Below are positions 19,754-30,800 of a stretch of DNA of 35,240 nt, piece by piece. Within the stretch, counting starts at the first letter, position 1, and each line of letters starts with the position of its first letter. The stretch lies in assembly GCF_000003815.2 (NCBI RefSeq), contig NC_049981.1:14492800-14528039 (forward strand), given 5' to 3'. Both the position numbers and the translations under genes were made by a program. A model generated the notes under the pieces. That model did not search any database. It worked only from the letters and a program-made list of their open reading frames with translations, and was not told the DNA's origin. The DNA comes from Branchiostoma floridae (Eukaryota; Chordata; Leptocardii; Amphioxiformes; Branchiostomatidae).

Positions 19754-22700
19754 TTGACCTTTATCCACGGGGAAAGCTTTATCCAGTGGTTGCAAATTGC
19801 AATATTTTGTCGACTTGATATACCTACATGTAAATACCCTATTTGTAAAAACAACGGATATAGGTTACCACGCGTATAAAGGTGAACTAGAGTTACGTCA
19901 GTGATTTTATGACGAGTTTGCACTTGGCATATGAAGCTGGAGCTCTGTACAGCGGCAAATGTGTCGACCCCAGCCTTCACCGCTACTCCCAAGGTCGGGC
20001 CTGGAATTGTCGGAATCTGATTTTCGATGTAGAATTAGATAAGAGACCTTCTTTGAAGTGAAATGGGCGTTGTTAATGATGTAGTCTGTTAGCCTATGTG
20101 TCGGGGAATCATGAGTTTCTGCTTTTACGGTAACGTTATAGAAATTTTTCTTCTCCTTTTATTGTTTCTTTCTGTTTCCTACAATCATATTTTCTTTTAC
20201 TATAAAATTCCTTGAAATTGAATTGTTTGTATAAAGATAAGATTTCGTCTCCCAGTTACATTGCTGAAATGTTCTTCTTTTTTTTAACTTTTCTCTCTAT
20301 CTAAGTGCGCTTCCTTCGTTCCTGGACTTTCACGCCTTAAATCGGACTCGCATAGACACAATTAAAGAACAGGGTCTGATTAGCCCTAACGCTAATTGCA
20401 CACATACACACAGCTGATACGTAGACAGGTATCATTCGTGAAGTGCAGGCACAGCATTGAATGAGCATGAAAGTCTTAAGACGTAAACAGATTTTGTATA
20501 TTCAATGGTTTCGTCAAAGAATCTGCATAAGGTCTACAGCGTTCGGGAGAGGCCAAAAAGATCTATGTCCTTACCTCAACACTCGTGGTAGTTCCCAAAG
20601 AAACATAACACCGGATTAGAATTGGCTGTGAAGCTGACAGTTTCCAAAATAAATTCGGTCGAATTCCTGCGACCACTGGTGCGTGGGACGGGTAAGCGGC
20701 GGTGTTTGGGTGTAAGTCTTGATGTTTTCGGTCTCAACAGGCTTGTTTTCAAATTCAATTACATTCGGGATGTTTCCGCTACTCTGGAGAAGTCATCTAG
20801 AACTACACTGTACTTGCACCTGCGCCGAAACCGTTACAATTTGAAATAAAAAGGGACATATTCTCAGTACATGTACGCCGATTATTTCAACTACATACGA
20901 TTGTACGATGTTCAAAGTCTTTACTTCTTTTGTTTGAAAGATTTGGAATTAGTTCTAGAATTATAATCTCTTTCTTGCCGTTAAAACGGGTTGACAAAAG
21001 ACCAAAGAGAACATGAGATTGACTAACAAATGATAATAAATTGGCACAAGTCGTAGAAAAATGATGGTAAAGAATTATCACATCATCGACATCATATAAA
21101 AAGATGCAAAGTTGCTCGTGAATAGAACATGAAACAAACTGTCTCTCTCTGTGGAAATAAAGAAGCCGTTTTAACCTCAAGAGCATTTGCTATGGCATAT
21201 CTAGCTCTATCTTAAACTTTTTTTGTACAAAAAATGATTCATAGACTTAATGGGCCTGTCTAAAACTTCCTAACTCTTGCTTTAATATAACCAAAAAAAA
21301 AGAACCCCCCCCCCTTTCGTCCCCCTGTTTTCCGTTGGCTCGCCAAGACATAAACGCAAATCCCCTTCTTGAAACCAAGTTTGTGAAACAACTTTACAGG
21401 ACATTTGCGAAATAGAACGGGAGACAAAAACTTTGTTGTTGACTGTATTTTTTGGAAACCAAACACGGGAAGTGCGGATCCGCCTGGCTGACTGAGCGTG
21501 AAGATTTGTAAAGCCGCGCGGCGTCTAATTCTTACATTGCTGCTTGTTTTACCCAAACCGCTAGGGGGACCGTACGTTGTGTGTACGTCAAGAAAAGGTG
21601 GGGTGTCCGGAGGATCTTAGACTTAGCATTAATCCACACTATTTACGAAGCGTTTTTCATAGCCACTGTCATGAACGGTGAAAAATGTATTCCTGTGTGT
21701 TCTTTCATTTTTTTTGAAATTTCAGTTTGTAGAAATGATGCATGTTTGTATCTTTTATCAGCAGTTTTAATACACCGTAATACTGTGACGTAGCAGATTC
21801 CTAAAACCAAGATGGCATTTCCGGTTGAGGATTCTCTACCCCTAACGTAATATCATATCAACGGCACAAATATTGGTTTTGGTTAACTCTCTAAACTTCC
21901 ACCACCTGGCACAAACAGGTGGAAGTGTTTTAGACTTTGTTTGAAGAGTCTAGGATGTCCCTTATTGTATCTCTTTCTAAAAAGGAAAGTCGACAACTAA
22001 ACAAGCAATTCGTCAATGAATACAAGAAACCGTTTTGCTTTTGTGTTGATAGTATTTTCAGAAACAGAAAAAGGCATACCTCTAGCTTTGAATAAACTTT
22101 TAACGAAAGCTATTCGCCGTTTCTTTTTTAAAGACTAATTTCATTGCCTTTCACTTACTTTCTTAAGTAAATCTTTAGAGCCCTTTCCTTCAGTTGTAAA
22201 GTAATCATTCAGCATTTACACAACAGTTGCCAGACCCAGACGCACTAAGGTCGACCCAAAAGTAATAATGCAGACGACACAGAATTTTCGTCAGAATAAA
22301 ACAAACGAAAAACGTTTTAAAAAGAATATAACGTTATATTGGTTGACTAGATATATTTTACGTCTACCTGCCGGTGTGATAGGACTATTGTCTAGCACTA
22401 ACACACTGTGTTTGCAACGAAATCATGATCATTATGGACTATCCCCGAAAAGGTGAGTCGTATAATTGAATCACCTAAAACACCATTTCCTGTAACCAAC
22501 ATGGGCAGAAATAGAGCGGAAAACTGGCCGATTGCCGGCAATATTTGGGGTTGGGACGAGGGAAATCCGGCCTTTTGCTAATCCATGTCCAAACAACAAC
22601 ATACGATAGTTCTAAGTCTGTTTGGAAAAATACCTTAGAGACGAATCTGAGGCATTGAAGACAATGTTTATATCGGTATTGTTGTGTAAAGCTCCGTCGT

Positions 22701-22857
22701 ACAGTTCTGTGAGACGGAAAAGTATTGCTGGCTCGACGTTTCAGACGACATATTCCTGTTTCAAAAAAAAAATCAACGAGCAGAAGTGATGGCCAGACGA
22801 TAGTTTGTCTAGAAAGTCTGTCAACACCTTCCCGACATACCCTGTCAATGATTAACG
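19754..22857. other. Intergenic, no recognised gene
   Basis: No supported gene. It contains an A-run followed by a 10-base C-run (21305-21314). A 151-codon frame on the minus strand (22475-22930, partly beyond this stretch) has no recognisable domain and is probably chance. Confidence 0.55.
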
Positions 22858-22867
22858 AGCGCCCCCT
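22858..22867 (-). promoter_or_regulatory. CTCF-like core motif
   Basis: AGCGCCCCCT, which reads AGGGGGCGCT on the minus strand and is preceded there by TGTC. This matches the core of the bilaterian CTCF motif. It sits 400 bases upstream of the gene 2 start codon. Confidence 0.35.
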
Positions 22868-23007
22868 GACATGTAGTACAATGGTGGTGCGAGTCGTTAG
22901 TTGTATCAACATAGGCGCGGCTAGCCGCAACTGGGGCAGCGATCAATGCACACCTAGAAAAAAAGAAGAGAGGCTACTCTATGAAGAAGTCTCAGCCTAT
23001 TACTAAT

Positions 23008-23168
23008 TGAGTCAAGTTAGAAAACGAGAAGACAAAAATGACAACTATTTACAAAGTTTTAGAATCATTTCCTGTGTGGCTGAAAAGTCATAGACCCTCC
23101 CCTCCTGTAAGATTTGCACTGAATGATTCTCGACAAGGTGAGCCGTGACGCGTGTCGAGATGACGTCA
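23008..23168 (+). promoter_or_regulatory. Putative promoter-proximal elements of gene 2
   Basis: Within 260 bases before the gene 2 ATG lie a perfect AP-1 site TGAGTCA (23008-23014), an Ets-plus-Runx-like composite ATTTCCTGTGTGGC (23067-23080) and a perfect CRE TGACGTCA (23161-23168). No TATA box was seen. Ets/Runx and AP-1 sites are common in blood and immune gene promoters of other animals; their use here is inference. Confidence 0.4.
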
Positions 23169-23265
23169 CCCTCCATCTCCCCGCAGCGCACAGCCAGTCA
23201 CCTGCCTCAGCTTCGACCCACCGAGCAAGAAAACGGTTCAGTCACACACGAGCGGCGGTGCAACC

Positions 23266-23329
23266 ATGTACGTCCTGCGGTCTTCCCTCCTCCCAGCGTG
23301 CCTTCTACTGGCCTTCCTGCACCTTACAG
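23266..23329 (+). CDS. Gene 2 exon: start codon and signal peptide
   Basis: The ATG at 23266 (context CAACCATG) opens 21 codons plus one base, ending ACAG before the donor GTGGGA. The peptide MYVLRSSLLPACLLLAFLHL has a short basic n-region and a long Leu/Ala-rich h-region, a textbook secretory signal. It ends in phase 1, matching the V exon at 27141; the junction completes a Gly codon and gives a likely cleavage near LTG-AQRP. The start was chosen because it is the first ATG of the hydrophobic stretch and because bZIP/Ets-type elements lie just upstream. A 3.8-kb first intron follows, a common layout for Ig receptor genes. Confidence 0.82.
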
Positions 23330-25140
23330 GTGGGACATTATCTAAAGACTCACTCTCTCGGGTATAACACCGTCCTGAGCGATCTTAAGAGCATTTAAAA
23401 CGTAGCCCCATTGTGAGAAACGTTACCCAATATGTAAAGTACAAGCTGAGAGACCAAAGGTAGGGTGTACCGTTCCCTGCTTCTATTCTCTAGCAACTCG
23501 TTCACACGTGTAGTTCAAGTGTACATTTTTGTTTTTCCCGGTGTCTTTTTTCAAAATGCACGTGTGGGTGTTCTTTTTAAAAAGTCTGCTAGTGATATTT
23601 GTTGAAAATTCTGAGACCGGTTGTACGAGACGTTTATGTTTAATCTTATAACGCGATAGCCTTGAGTTGAGGTACAGTACATAGTGTAGTTGGAATCCCC
23701 GGCGCCCGTTGTTTTTTCCGTATCACCATCAGAGTTCCTAGCTTAAAGCTTGCTATTTTACCCTGCAAAAAAGCTAGTGAAGAGTTTGTAGAAAACTTTC
23801 ACCCCTTGTTTTGAGAAAACGCGGGCTTGTTGTTGGATAGGATACGAAGTGTGACGTGTTGTGTTTAGGGTTTAAGTCAGTGAAAACTGGTTGGGTCGCA
23901 TTTGACTTATACACCTTTACAAGTCACACGACTACGTAGCAATGCTTCCTACGAACCCATAGAGTTCTGATGCTCTTATTCTAGTAGAAACACGTCTTCA
24001 TTCTGCGTCAACAAAATCTGAACGCTAGGTTGGACAAAACCATCTGCGTTTACGCTTAAGCTCAACATACAACAAAGCCGATTAAGCTGGATAAATATGT
24101 GGCTAATTCACTAAACCACTACAAATTTTCAATTTTCTTAATTGATTCGTGTAGATTGTCGACGGTAATTTCTAGCTACAACTCTGCCATTGAAAAGACA
24201 GAGCACCAATACTGATATACATATATATAATAGTTTACAACCTTGTTAATAAATATGGTCCCTTTTGCCAATAGATATGGTATTGTGATCCAACAAGTCA
24301 GACTTTGCTTTTTAATTCGTGAGTCTAAAATTTGCACCTAAAATAGGCACGTGTACATATACCTCAAACAATTCGGGGACTTAGTTTCTAGGCTCGTTTT
24401 GACGAACACTTCGTGAAACTTCTTCCTGTGTACTTGTCTAGATAAGGCTCTTACTGTATTGTCAAGAAGTTCAGGAAGTTCTTACGTTACAGCTCAGAAG
24501 CTGGGTAGGTTTACAAATTGACTCATGTTGAAACGTAGCCGCCTAATTCATATCCCGGCCTCCCTTGATAAATCTAAATCCACTTAGAGTCTGACAGTTT
24601 TTGTTAATTTGTGAGCGTAGGTTTAGAGGTTGTATCGGTGGTTCATGTCAAGTTGCCTGTGGTGTCTATGTTGTCACCTGCTTGACTTATTTTACCCGTG
24701 CGAAATAGTTCTAGGGTCAGCCGTGTTAGCGAGTGAGAGAATATGGGAAATGGGAAGGAGTAGGGTACTGTTACCGAATGACGGGCTATATTTCCCCACG
24801 GTTTTACGTGAATGAGTGAGTGTGAAAACACGGGGGTACATGGGATCACCGAACACCTTTAAAGTTTCCCAAGATTATCTCAGCTTCTCAAAGATTACCT
24901 GTACTCCTAATCCCTTAATCGTAACCAACTTATCTATCTTAATCTAATTCCTTGACTAAGAAGAACTCTGTTTGACAGTTAACGTCAGTGTGCTATTGTA
25001 AACTCCCTCCCACCATTAAAACCCGGTTTACAACGACTTACAGCGTTATTTAGTAAACATTCTACGGCATCACCTGATAAGATACTGCCAACAGGTGTTA
25101 GATACTGTACGGCAATCTAGGACGTATTTCTGTTTCTTGA

Positions 25141-25150
25141 AGGGGGCGCT
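25141..25150 (+). promoter_or_regulatory. CTCF-like core motif
   Basis: AGGGGGCGCT on the plus strand, the same 10-mer found inverted at 22858-22867. The two copies bracket the gene 2 start region in divergent orientation. Confidence 0.35.
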
Positions 25151-25780
25151 GAGAACGCTGAAAGATCCCCTTTTGTCCGTACATGGTACACTGGACGTGT
25201 TCACCGAGTGGTCGTGCTTGAGTTCCCGGGCTTTCCTCGCCACATAACCGTGCAGACGTGACGTGTCGGCCGGTAACGCTCGGTGGAAGGGAATGCGTAA
25301 CGACGACAATGACGCTTTTATATCACTCAACCCCTCCCACCCACCGACGAATTTTAAAACCTCAGACCAAATATTTCTCTATTGAAATCGTGCCTTTCTT
25401 TACAAATTCACAACCATGTTTCCCGTGTCTTACCAACAACAAGAAATGGAAAGGAGATGAGTAATTTTCTGACACACCTTTCGGACATTTTCATTTTGGT
25501 TTGGTTTTGAATTTTTGAATTACGAAGACTGTACCCAAGGCAGTGTTGTTTGTAGGCCATTCATTAGGAAACGAATTTTAGTTGACTGAATAGTAAACGT
25601 TAATCTTCAACCAACATCACAGGTTTGAGTTACGCAGACAGGTCAACATTTGACGACTGTTTCAGGATATAAATTTTTGTTTCACCGTGTTTACCCCACT
25701 CCCCAAAAACTTCAAACATAGCACAGTGTTGTTACTATTTGGCGTTTAAAACAGATGTAGAAGTCAATGGTAATCGTAAG

Positions 25781-25799
25781 TACAGGAAGTCTTCCTGTA
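25781..25799. promoter_or_regulatory. Palindromic Ets-type double site
   Basis: TACAGGAAGTCTTCCTGTA is a perfect 9-base inverted repeat around a single T. It places two ACAGGAAG-type Ets sites face to face with three bases between the GGAA cores. This resembles cooperative Ets1 palindromes in vertebrate promoters, although those known have a four-base spacing. Confidence 0.4.
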
Positions 25800-26088
25800 A
25801 AATGTATTTTCGAGTATTGACAAGAACACACTTTTTGTCTGCATCTGGTGATGACTCACACATTTTGGTAATTGCAAACTTTATAATAGCAAGGGGTTAT
25901 AAGTAATAGATTTTCTATCCAGTTCTGCTTATTTTATTACTGATCAGTGCTGCTCTGGGATGATGTGTTGATATGTGGTTTAGATACAGAATAACGGTCA
26001 ACTTCTTTATCATGTAAATCTTCAGACGTAGCTAGATATATGATAAAATTTTACTCATAATCACATTGCACTGTCCACCCAAGTTTTA

Positions 26089-26369
26089 ATTTTCAAGACT
26101 GCGTTGCACTGAACTTCATCCTCCAAATAGATAACGAGCTCGAGACAGATTCAGATCTAAGACAGCTACTCACCACAAATGCGTATGGCAGTCAGAAAAC
26201 TTAACCATCTTGTTCCCCAACATCTTCAACGTTTGATTTTCAACACGTTGCACTGAACTTCATTCTCGAAGTAGATGGTAAAATATCTGATTGCTTGGCT
26301 TCTATGACAGCTACTGATCATACAAGCACAAGGCAGTCAGAAAACTTACCATCTTGTTCCCCAACATCT
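26089..26369 (+). repeat. Imperfect tandem duplication, unit about 135 bp
   Basis: Unit 1 is 26089-26225 and unit 2 is 26236-26369. Shared blocks in the same order are ATTTTCAA, GTTGCACTGAACTTCAT, GACAGCTACT, GGCAGTCAGAAAACTTA and CCATCTTGTTCCCCAACATC. The middle parts have diverged. Confidence 0.85.
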
Positions 26370-27140
26370 GCTTGGAGATTCCTGAACCGTAGCATTTGAA
26401 AAAGGACTGACAGCCAAACAAAGCCAACGGTATCTGAGTGGCAGTCAAGACTTTTCAAACACTGTTGACTTGGTCCAAAGGGTACACCACCTAACGACTA
26501 ACGCAAACCTTGTCACAACAAGTACGTGTGTGTGTACATGTACTGGGAGGGGGGCAGGTGACTCAGACATTCACTGTTAGACGGTGTTAGTAACTAGTAC
26601 GTTGATTATACATGTGGTAGGGTAATCTTTAGAACGGTCTGTTTGCTGTGCAAACTTTACCCCACACGTACGAACTATTCTGAGTAGTCTCGGCGACTAA
26701 GCCCTAATGCGGTCTTTTGTGTATTTGCGAATGAAAACTTAAAGGTCATGATCAGAGGAGAGGGACAGCGAAAAGAATAACAGACACAGTACTCTTTTCT
26801 AATGCATGTGTATGTTTTGTGTTCCCAGAAATAAACTTTGAAAAAGAGCTTTTGATAAAAGTATTTCTCCGTGCCTTACGAGAAGGAATATAAGTACAGG
26901 GATAAGGAGTAAATAATTTAAAGCGACCCCATTGCCTTCATAATGGAAATGAACCTATTCTTGTAACCTTACGGACACGTGACTGCAGTAATAGGTCAAA
27001 AGTTGTCAAGAACTGTAGAAGTCTGTAATGCCCCCGTCTAGTTTGAGATAAGGTTGATGTTGAGTCCACTTTATTGTTTTGCAGGATGGAAAATGTATTT
27101 TCAATCCAATAAATTCTAATTAATTTTTTTATCTCAACAG

Positions 27141-27515
27141 GTGCTCAAAGACCGGTGGTAACGGTCACAAATTCTGGCAATGTCCAGGTTTTCCGGACGG
27201 AGACAGCCAACCTCACTTGCAACTTTGTGTCTACGGAACCGCTAAACATACATCGTCTCAGTTGGTACAAGCTGAACGAAGATGGTAGGGAAGGAGAAGC
27301 ATTGCTCCTATACGTGACAAACTTTGGAGTTAATGAAGATGCCGATAGAATGGCAGAGCTCGGTTTAACAGGCAGAGTCAGCTTCCCACCAGACCTGACG
27401 TACATGGCCATCCAGGAGTCAGCCCAGCCGGATACTGGTACCTTCCGATGTAAGGTCACTCCAATCTATCCCGAGGGAGACGCTGTCTCGGTGGATACAA
27501 ACCTGACTGTTGTTG
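27141..27515 (+). CDS. Gene 2 exon: V-set immunoglobulin domain
   Basis: This 125-codon exon encodes a V-set Ig domain directly after the signal peptide. In exon numbering the B-strand Cys is 27 (NLTC), the core Trp 42 (LSWYKL), and the F-strand Cys 104 in DTGTFRC. The 77-residue Cys-Cys spacing and the GRVSFPPDL segment fit a V-set fold. N-glycosylation sequons NLT occur at the B strand and near the G strand. It has no J-like FGxG. The acceptor is ATCTCAACAG, the donor GTAAAT, and both ends are phase 1. It resembles the gene 1 V exon in position, phase and layout, though the residues are well diverged. An opposite-strand open frame is a shadow. Likely role: the ligand-binding domain of a cell-surface receptor. 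Confidence 0.9.
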
Positions 27516-27620
27516 GTAAATATCTAACCATATTCTGTTAGTGTGTTTTACGGTTCCATCTTTGGTTAACATTAATAATACTACAGTGCTACAGCACATC
27601 TATGAATTCATCTATAACAA

Positions 27621-30600
27621 GGATATGTAATTCTCGGTGGGGATTTTAATAGCCGGTTAGGCTCCTTAAAAGATTTCCCCGACGAAGTCCCAATCGATTC
27701 TGAATTTGAACCACAACAAATCCTTCAAAATCTTGACATCCCTAGAAATTTTTCCGACAAAAACTCGCCCAACACTTTCGGCAAAGATCTGACTGATTTA
27801 TGCTGCCAATCCGACCTACGAATTCTAAATGGGAGAGTCCTAGGAGATCTAAGCGGCCGATTCACCTGCTACCAGCCCAATGGCTGTAGCACAGTGGACT
27901 ATGCCGTAGCTAGCAGTAACCTCTTTCACAACATTAATATATTCAAAGTTCACTCATTAACAGAATTTTCGGACCATTGTATGATATCGCTAAATCTTAA
28001 TTCACTTATTCATGAACCCCTAAACGAAACAAGAAAAACAAAAACAAATACGCGACCTTTTCCAGACAGGTTTGTCTGGGGACTGGACTCGCGCGAAAAG
28101 TTCACAAATGCTTTACGCAGCCATGCTATATCGCAGAAGCTGGAAAATTTCATATTGTCTACTCACCAAACCCCAAAAGCAGACGTTGAGAAAGAAGTAT
28201 GCGAATCCCATGAAATTCTTAAGATAGCAGGTAATATGTCATTACAGGTAAAGCATAGCAAGAAACGAAAAACATTAAGAACGAATAAAAAGTGGTTCAA
28301 CAAAAACTGCTATGAGGCCCGCCAGGAGCTCCGAAATATACAATATTTACTACAACGAAACCCAAAGAACCCTTTTATCAGAGGCAGCTATTTTAGGAAG
28401 AAAAAAGAATACAACAAACTAATCCGAAAGCGCAAAAAAGACTATGAAACTGACTGCTTAATGCAACTCCAAAATCTTCAGGAAAGTAATCCAACCGCCT
28501 TTTGGAATCTGCTTAAACAACTTAAAAATACAAACTCCAACCCCCAAGAAGAAATTCCGCCTGACTCCTGGGTAAACCATTTCAAGACGTTGCATGAGAA
28601 ACGTAGGATTGAGAAACAAAATTTTGACACCGCATTTGAGAAGAAAATTATAGACAAACTAAAGATATTAGATGAATGTAACACAAAGCAAGGGCCTATA
28701 GATTACCCAATTACAGAATCAGAAATTAGTTGTTCAATAATGGCTCTCAAAAATAAAAAAGCGAGCGGCGAAGACATGTTAATTAACGAAATGTTGAAAG
28801 CAGGACACTACATACTATTACGACCTCTTGTTAAGTTATTTAATCGCATTTTCTCAAGTGGAATATTCCCACAAACCTGGTCAAACAGCTATATAGTGCC
28901 CATATACAAATCAGGAAGAAAAGACGACACTAACAACTATCGCGGTATTTCCATTTCGAGCTGTCTCGGAAAACTGTTTACCTCTATACTAAACAGAAGA
29001 ATCTCCTCTTTTCTCGAGGAAAACGAAAAATTCAAACCTAATCAAACCGGATTCCGGAAAAACTACAGAACATCAGATAATATATTTGTCCTGAAAACAT
29101 TGATATCCAAATACACGCAATCAAGAAAACAAGTCTTCGCCTGCTTCGTGGACCTATCTAAAGCATTTGATTCGATTTGGCATGAGGGCCTTCTATTTGA
29201 AATTCTATCAAATGGCATTTCCGGCAGATTTTTCGATATAATAAAAAGCTTATACAGTCAGTCCGTAGCAAGTGTTAAAACCAACATAGGGTTGAGTGAA
29301 AAGTTCCCTGTCAAGATAGGAGTCAGGCAGGGTTGCGTTCTAAGCCCTTCGCTGTTTAATCTGTATGTAAGTGACTTGGTAGGTGAACTGAATGCGGGGG
29401 ATTTTGATGCGCCCCTGTTAAATAAATCCAGTGTATCAAGTCTATTTTATGCAGACGACCTCGTTCTACTATCAACTAGTCAAGATGGCCTTCAACATGC
29501 AATAAATACTCTAGGCCGCTACTGCAACAAATGGAAATTATCAGTGAATCTAAATAAGACAAAAATTATTGTATTTAACAAAAAGGGACATATGTTTTCA
29601 AATGTCAAATTCCACTTACTCAACAAAGACATAGAAATAGTTTCCTCTTACAGCTATTTAGGAGTGGTGTTTACAGCTGGGTGCAACTTCACCACAGCAA
29701 TGAAAGCACTGCAAAAAAAGGCTTCCAGGGCTCTGTTCAGCATCAAAACAACCCTGGGAGACTGCAATCCTTCAGTATCAGTGTATTGTAAATCATTTGA
29801 CGCCTGCGTAGTCCCAATATTGACTTACGGGGCAGAGGTATGGGGCAAGAGCGGATTGAATGACAAGTCTCCCATCGAACAACTTCACCTTAAATTTTGT
29901 AAATCAATATTAGGCGTAAGAAAAAATGCGAGTAATCTTGCAACAAGGGCAGAACTAGGAAGATATCCCCTGTGGATCGAAGTTTACACAAGATTATATT
30001 CATATTACAAACGGTTAGTTAATGAAATACCAACAAATAGCCTACAATATGAAGCTTTCCTTGTTCAACAGGACTTGTACAAACGTAAAATCCCATGCTG
30101 GCTATCCAATGTTAGTAAAATCCTGGAGGAGTCTGGTTTTGCCTACCTTTTGCTGAACAGTAATCACAACACTTCATTCGCTCAGTCTGAAGTAAAACAA
30201 AGACTGAAAGACACCTTTCTTCAAAACTTTCACTCTGATCTTAACTCTCCTGGCATGAAGGAAACCCAAGGAAATAAGCTAAGAACCTACAGAAAATTTA
30301 AGCAATTGTATGAAAGAGAAAAATACCTGGATATAACAAATTTTAGCTATCGCCGAGCCATGACTAAACTAAGGATCAGCGATCACCCATTGGAAATTGA
30401 AGCCGGTAGATACAACCGAACTCCTCCTAATGATAAACTATGTATATTTTGCGATAAGAACCACATGTATGTAGAAAATGAAATACACTTTGTCCTAGAG
30501 TGTTCACTGTACAATGATCTGCGCAACACATTCATTAATGCTACACATGTAAATCAGAAATTTGCACACATGACGAAGGAAGATATGTTCAAATATCTCA

Positions 30601-30689
30601 TGTCATCATCTGACCACGATATACTAGAAAATCTCTGTAAGTTCATCTACAAATGTTTTAGGAAGAGAGAAGATGCAAATAAACTATAG
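27621..30689 (+). CDS. LINE ORF2 fragment: endonuclease C-terminal part, reverse transcriptase, C-terminal Cys/His motif
   Basis: An open frame of about 1,022 codons ends at TAG and has no true start because the element is 5'-truncated. Near its beginning GGDFNSRLG (27639 onward) is the catalytic GDFN block of APE-type endonucleases. STVDYAVAS follows, and SDH (27969-27977) carries the catalytic His. The reverse transcriptase then shows FVDLSKAFDS with the first catalytic Asp at 29151, VRQGCVLSPSLFN, and the YADD box at 29448-29459. The C-terminal part has a Cys/His motif (CIFC, then HFVLEC at about 30490) typical of several LINE clades. In full elements this protein nicks target DNA and copies the RNA there. 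The lack of stops or frameshifts shows low decay, but the missing 5' end makes it non-autonomous. Internal GTG or ATG codons are not real starts. Confidence 0.93.
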   Translation, partial: GYVILGGDFNSRLGSLKDFPDEVPIDSEFEPQQILQNLDIPRNFSDKNSPNTFGKDLTDLCCQSDLRILNGRVLGDLSGRFTCYQPNGCSTVDYAVASSNLFHNINIFKVHSLTEFSDHCMISLNLNSLIHEPLNETRKTKTNTRPFPDRFVWGLDSREKFTNALRSHAISQKLENFILSTHQTPKADVEKEVCESHEILKIAGNMSLQVKHSKKRKTLRTNKKWFNKNCYEARQELRNIQYLLQRNPKNPFIRGSYFRKKKEYNKLIRKRKKDYETDCLMQLQNLQESNPTAFWNLLKQLKNTNSNPQEEIPPDSWVNHFKTLHEKRRIEKQNFDTAFEKKIIDKLKILDECNTKQGPIDYPITESEISCSIMALKNKKASGEDMLINEMLKAGHYILLRPLVKLFNRIFSSGIFPQTWSNSYIVPIYKSGRKDDTNNYRGISISSCLGKLFTSILNRRISSFLEENEKFKPNQTGFRKNYRTSDNIFVLKTLISKYTQSRKQVFACFVDLSKAFDSIWHEGLLFEILSNGISGRFFDIIKSLYSQSVASVKTNIGLSEKFPVKIGVRQGCVLSPSLFNLYVSDLVGELNAGDFDAPLLNKSSVSSLFYADDLVLLSTSQDGLQHAINTLGRYCNKWKLSVNLNKTKIIVFNKKGHMFSNVKFHLLNKDIEIVSSYSYLGVVFTAGCNFTTAMKALQKKASRALFSIKTTLGDCNPSVSVYCKSFDACVVPILTYGAEVWGKSGLNDKSPIEQLHLKFCKSILGVRKNASNLATRAELGRYPLWIEVYTRLYSYYKRLVNEIPTNSLQYEAFLVQQDLYKRKIPCWLSNVSKILEESGFAYLLLNSNHNTSFAQSEVKQRLKDTFLQNFHSDLNSPGMKETQGNKLRTYRKFKQLYEREKYLDITNFSYRRAMTKLRISDHPLEIEAGRYNRTPPNDKLCIFCDKNHMYVENEIHFVLECSLYNDLRNTFINATHVNQKFAHMTKEDMFKYLMSSSDHDILENLCKFIYKCFRKREDANKL

Positions 30690-30739
30690 TATGTGAAATT
30701 GTATAACTTTGCGTTTACTACCTTTTGTACCAAACTGAC

Positions 30740-30800
30740 TGCATTTAGCCCCAACGGGGCATGAATATGCAATAAACTTCATTGTCATTGTCATTGTCAT
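30740..30800 (+). other. LINE 3' end: stem-loop, AATAAA and tandem-repeat tail
   Basis: GCCCC AAC GGGGC forms a tight hairpin just after the ORF, enclosed by a TGCAT/ATGCA pairing (30740-30744 with 30767-30771). AATAAA and about three CATTGT repeats follow. Such 3' stem-loops with short repeat tails are the recognition signals of stringent-type LINE reverse transcriptases. Confidence 0.65.

Larger units (their letters stand above)
23330..27140 (+). other. Gene 2 first intron
   Basis: 3.8-kb intron with donor GTGGGA and acceptor ATCTCAACAG. It contains a CTCF-like core, an Ets palindrome, AP-1 sites (TGACTCA at 25852-25858 and 26559-26565) and a tandem duplication. CpG is not depleted. No internal exon was recognised. 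Confidence 0.7.
27619..30800 (+). mobile_element. 5'-truncated non-LTR retrotransposon (LINE) in the gene 2 intron
   Basis: The element lies in the intron after the V exon, in the same orientation as the gene. It starts inside the apurinic-type endonuclease domain, so it is 5'-truncated, and ends with a 3' UTR, an AATAAA at 30771-30776 and a tail of short CATTGT repeats. The hexamer TATAAC is present at 27613-27618 and again at 30800-30805, a possible short target-site duplication. The uninterrupted frame suggests a fairly recent insertion. The clade (CR1/L2, Jockey or related) was not resolved; the endonuclease type excludes R2-like elements. Confidence 0.88.

Noticed and set aside
22475-22930. 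151-codon minus-strand open frame
   Set aside because: The longest intergenic frame, but it has low-complexity basic/aromatic composition, no domain and no splice or promoter context. Probably chance.
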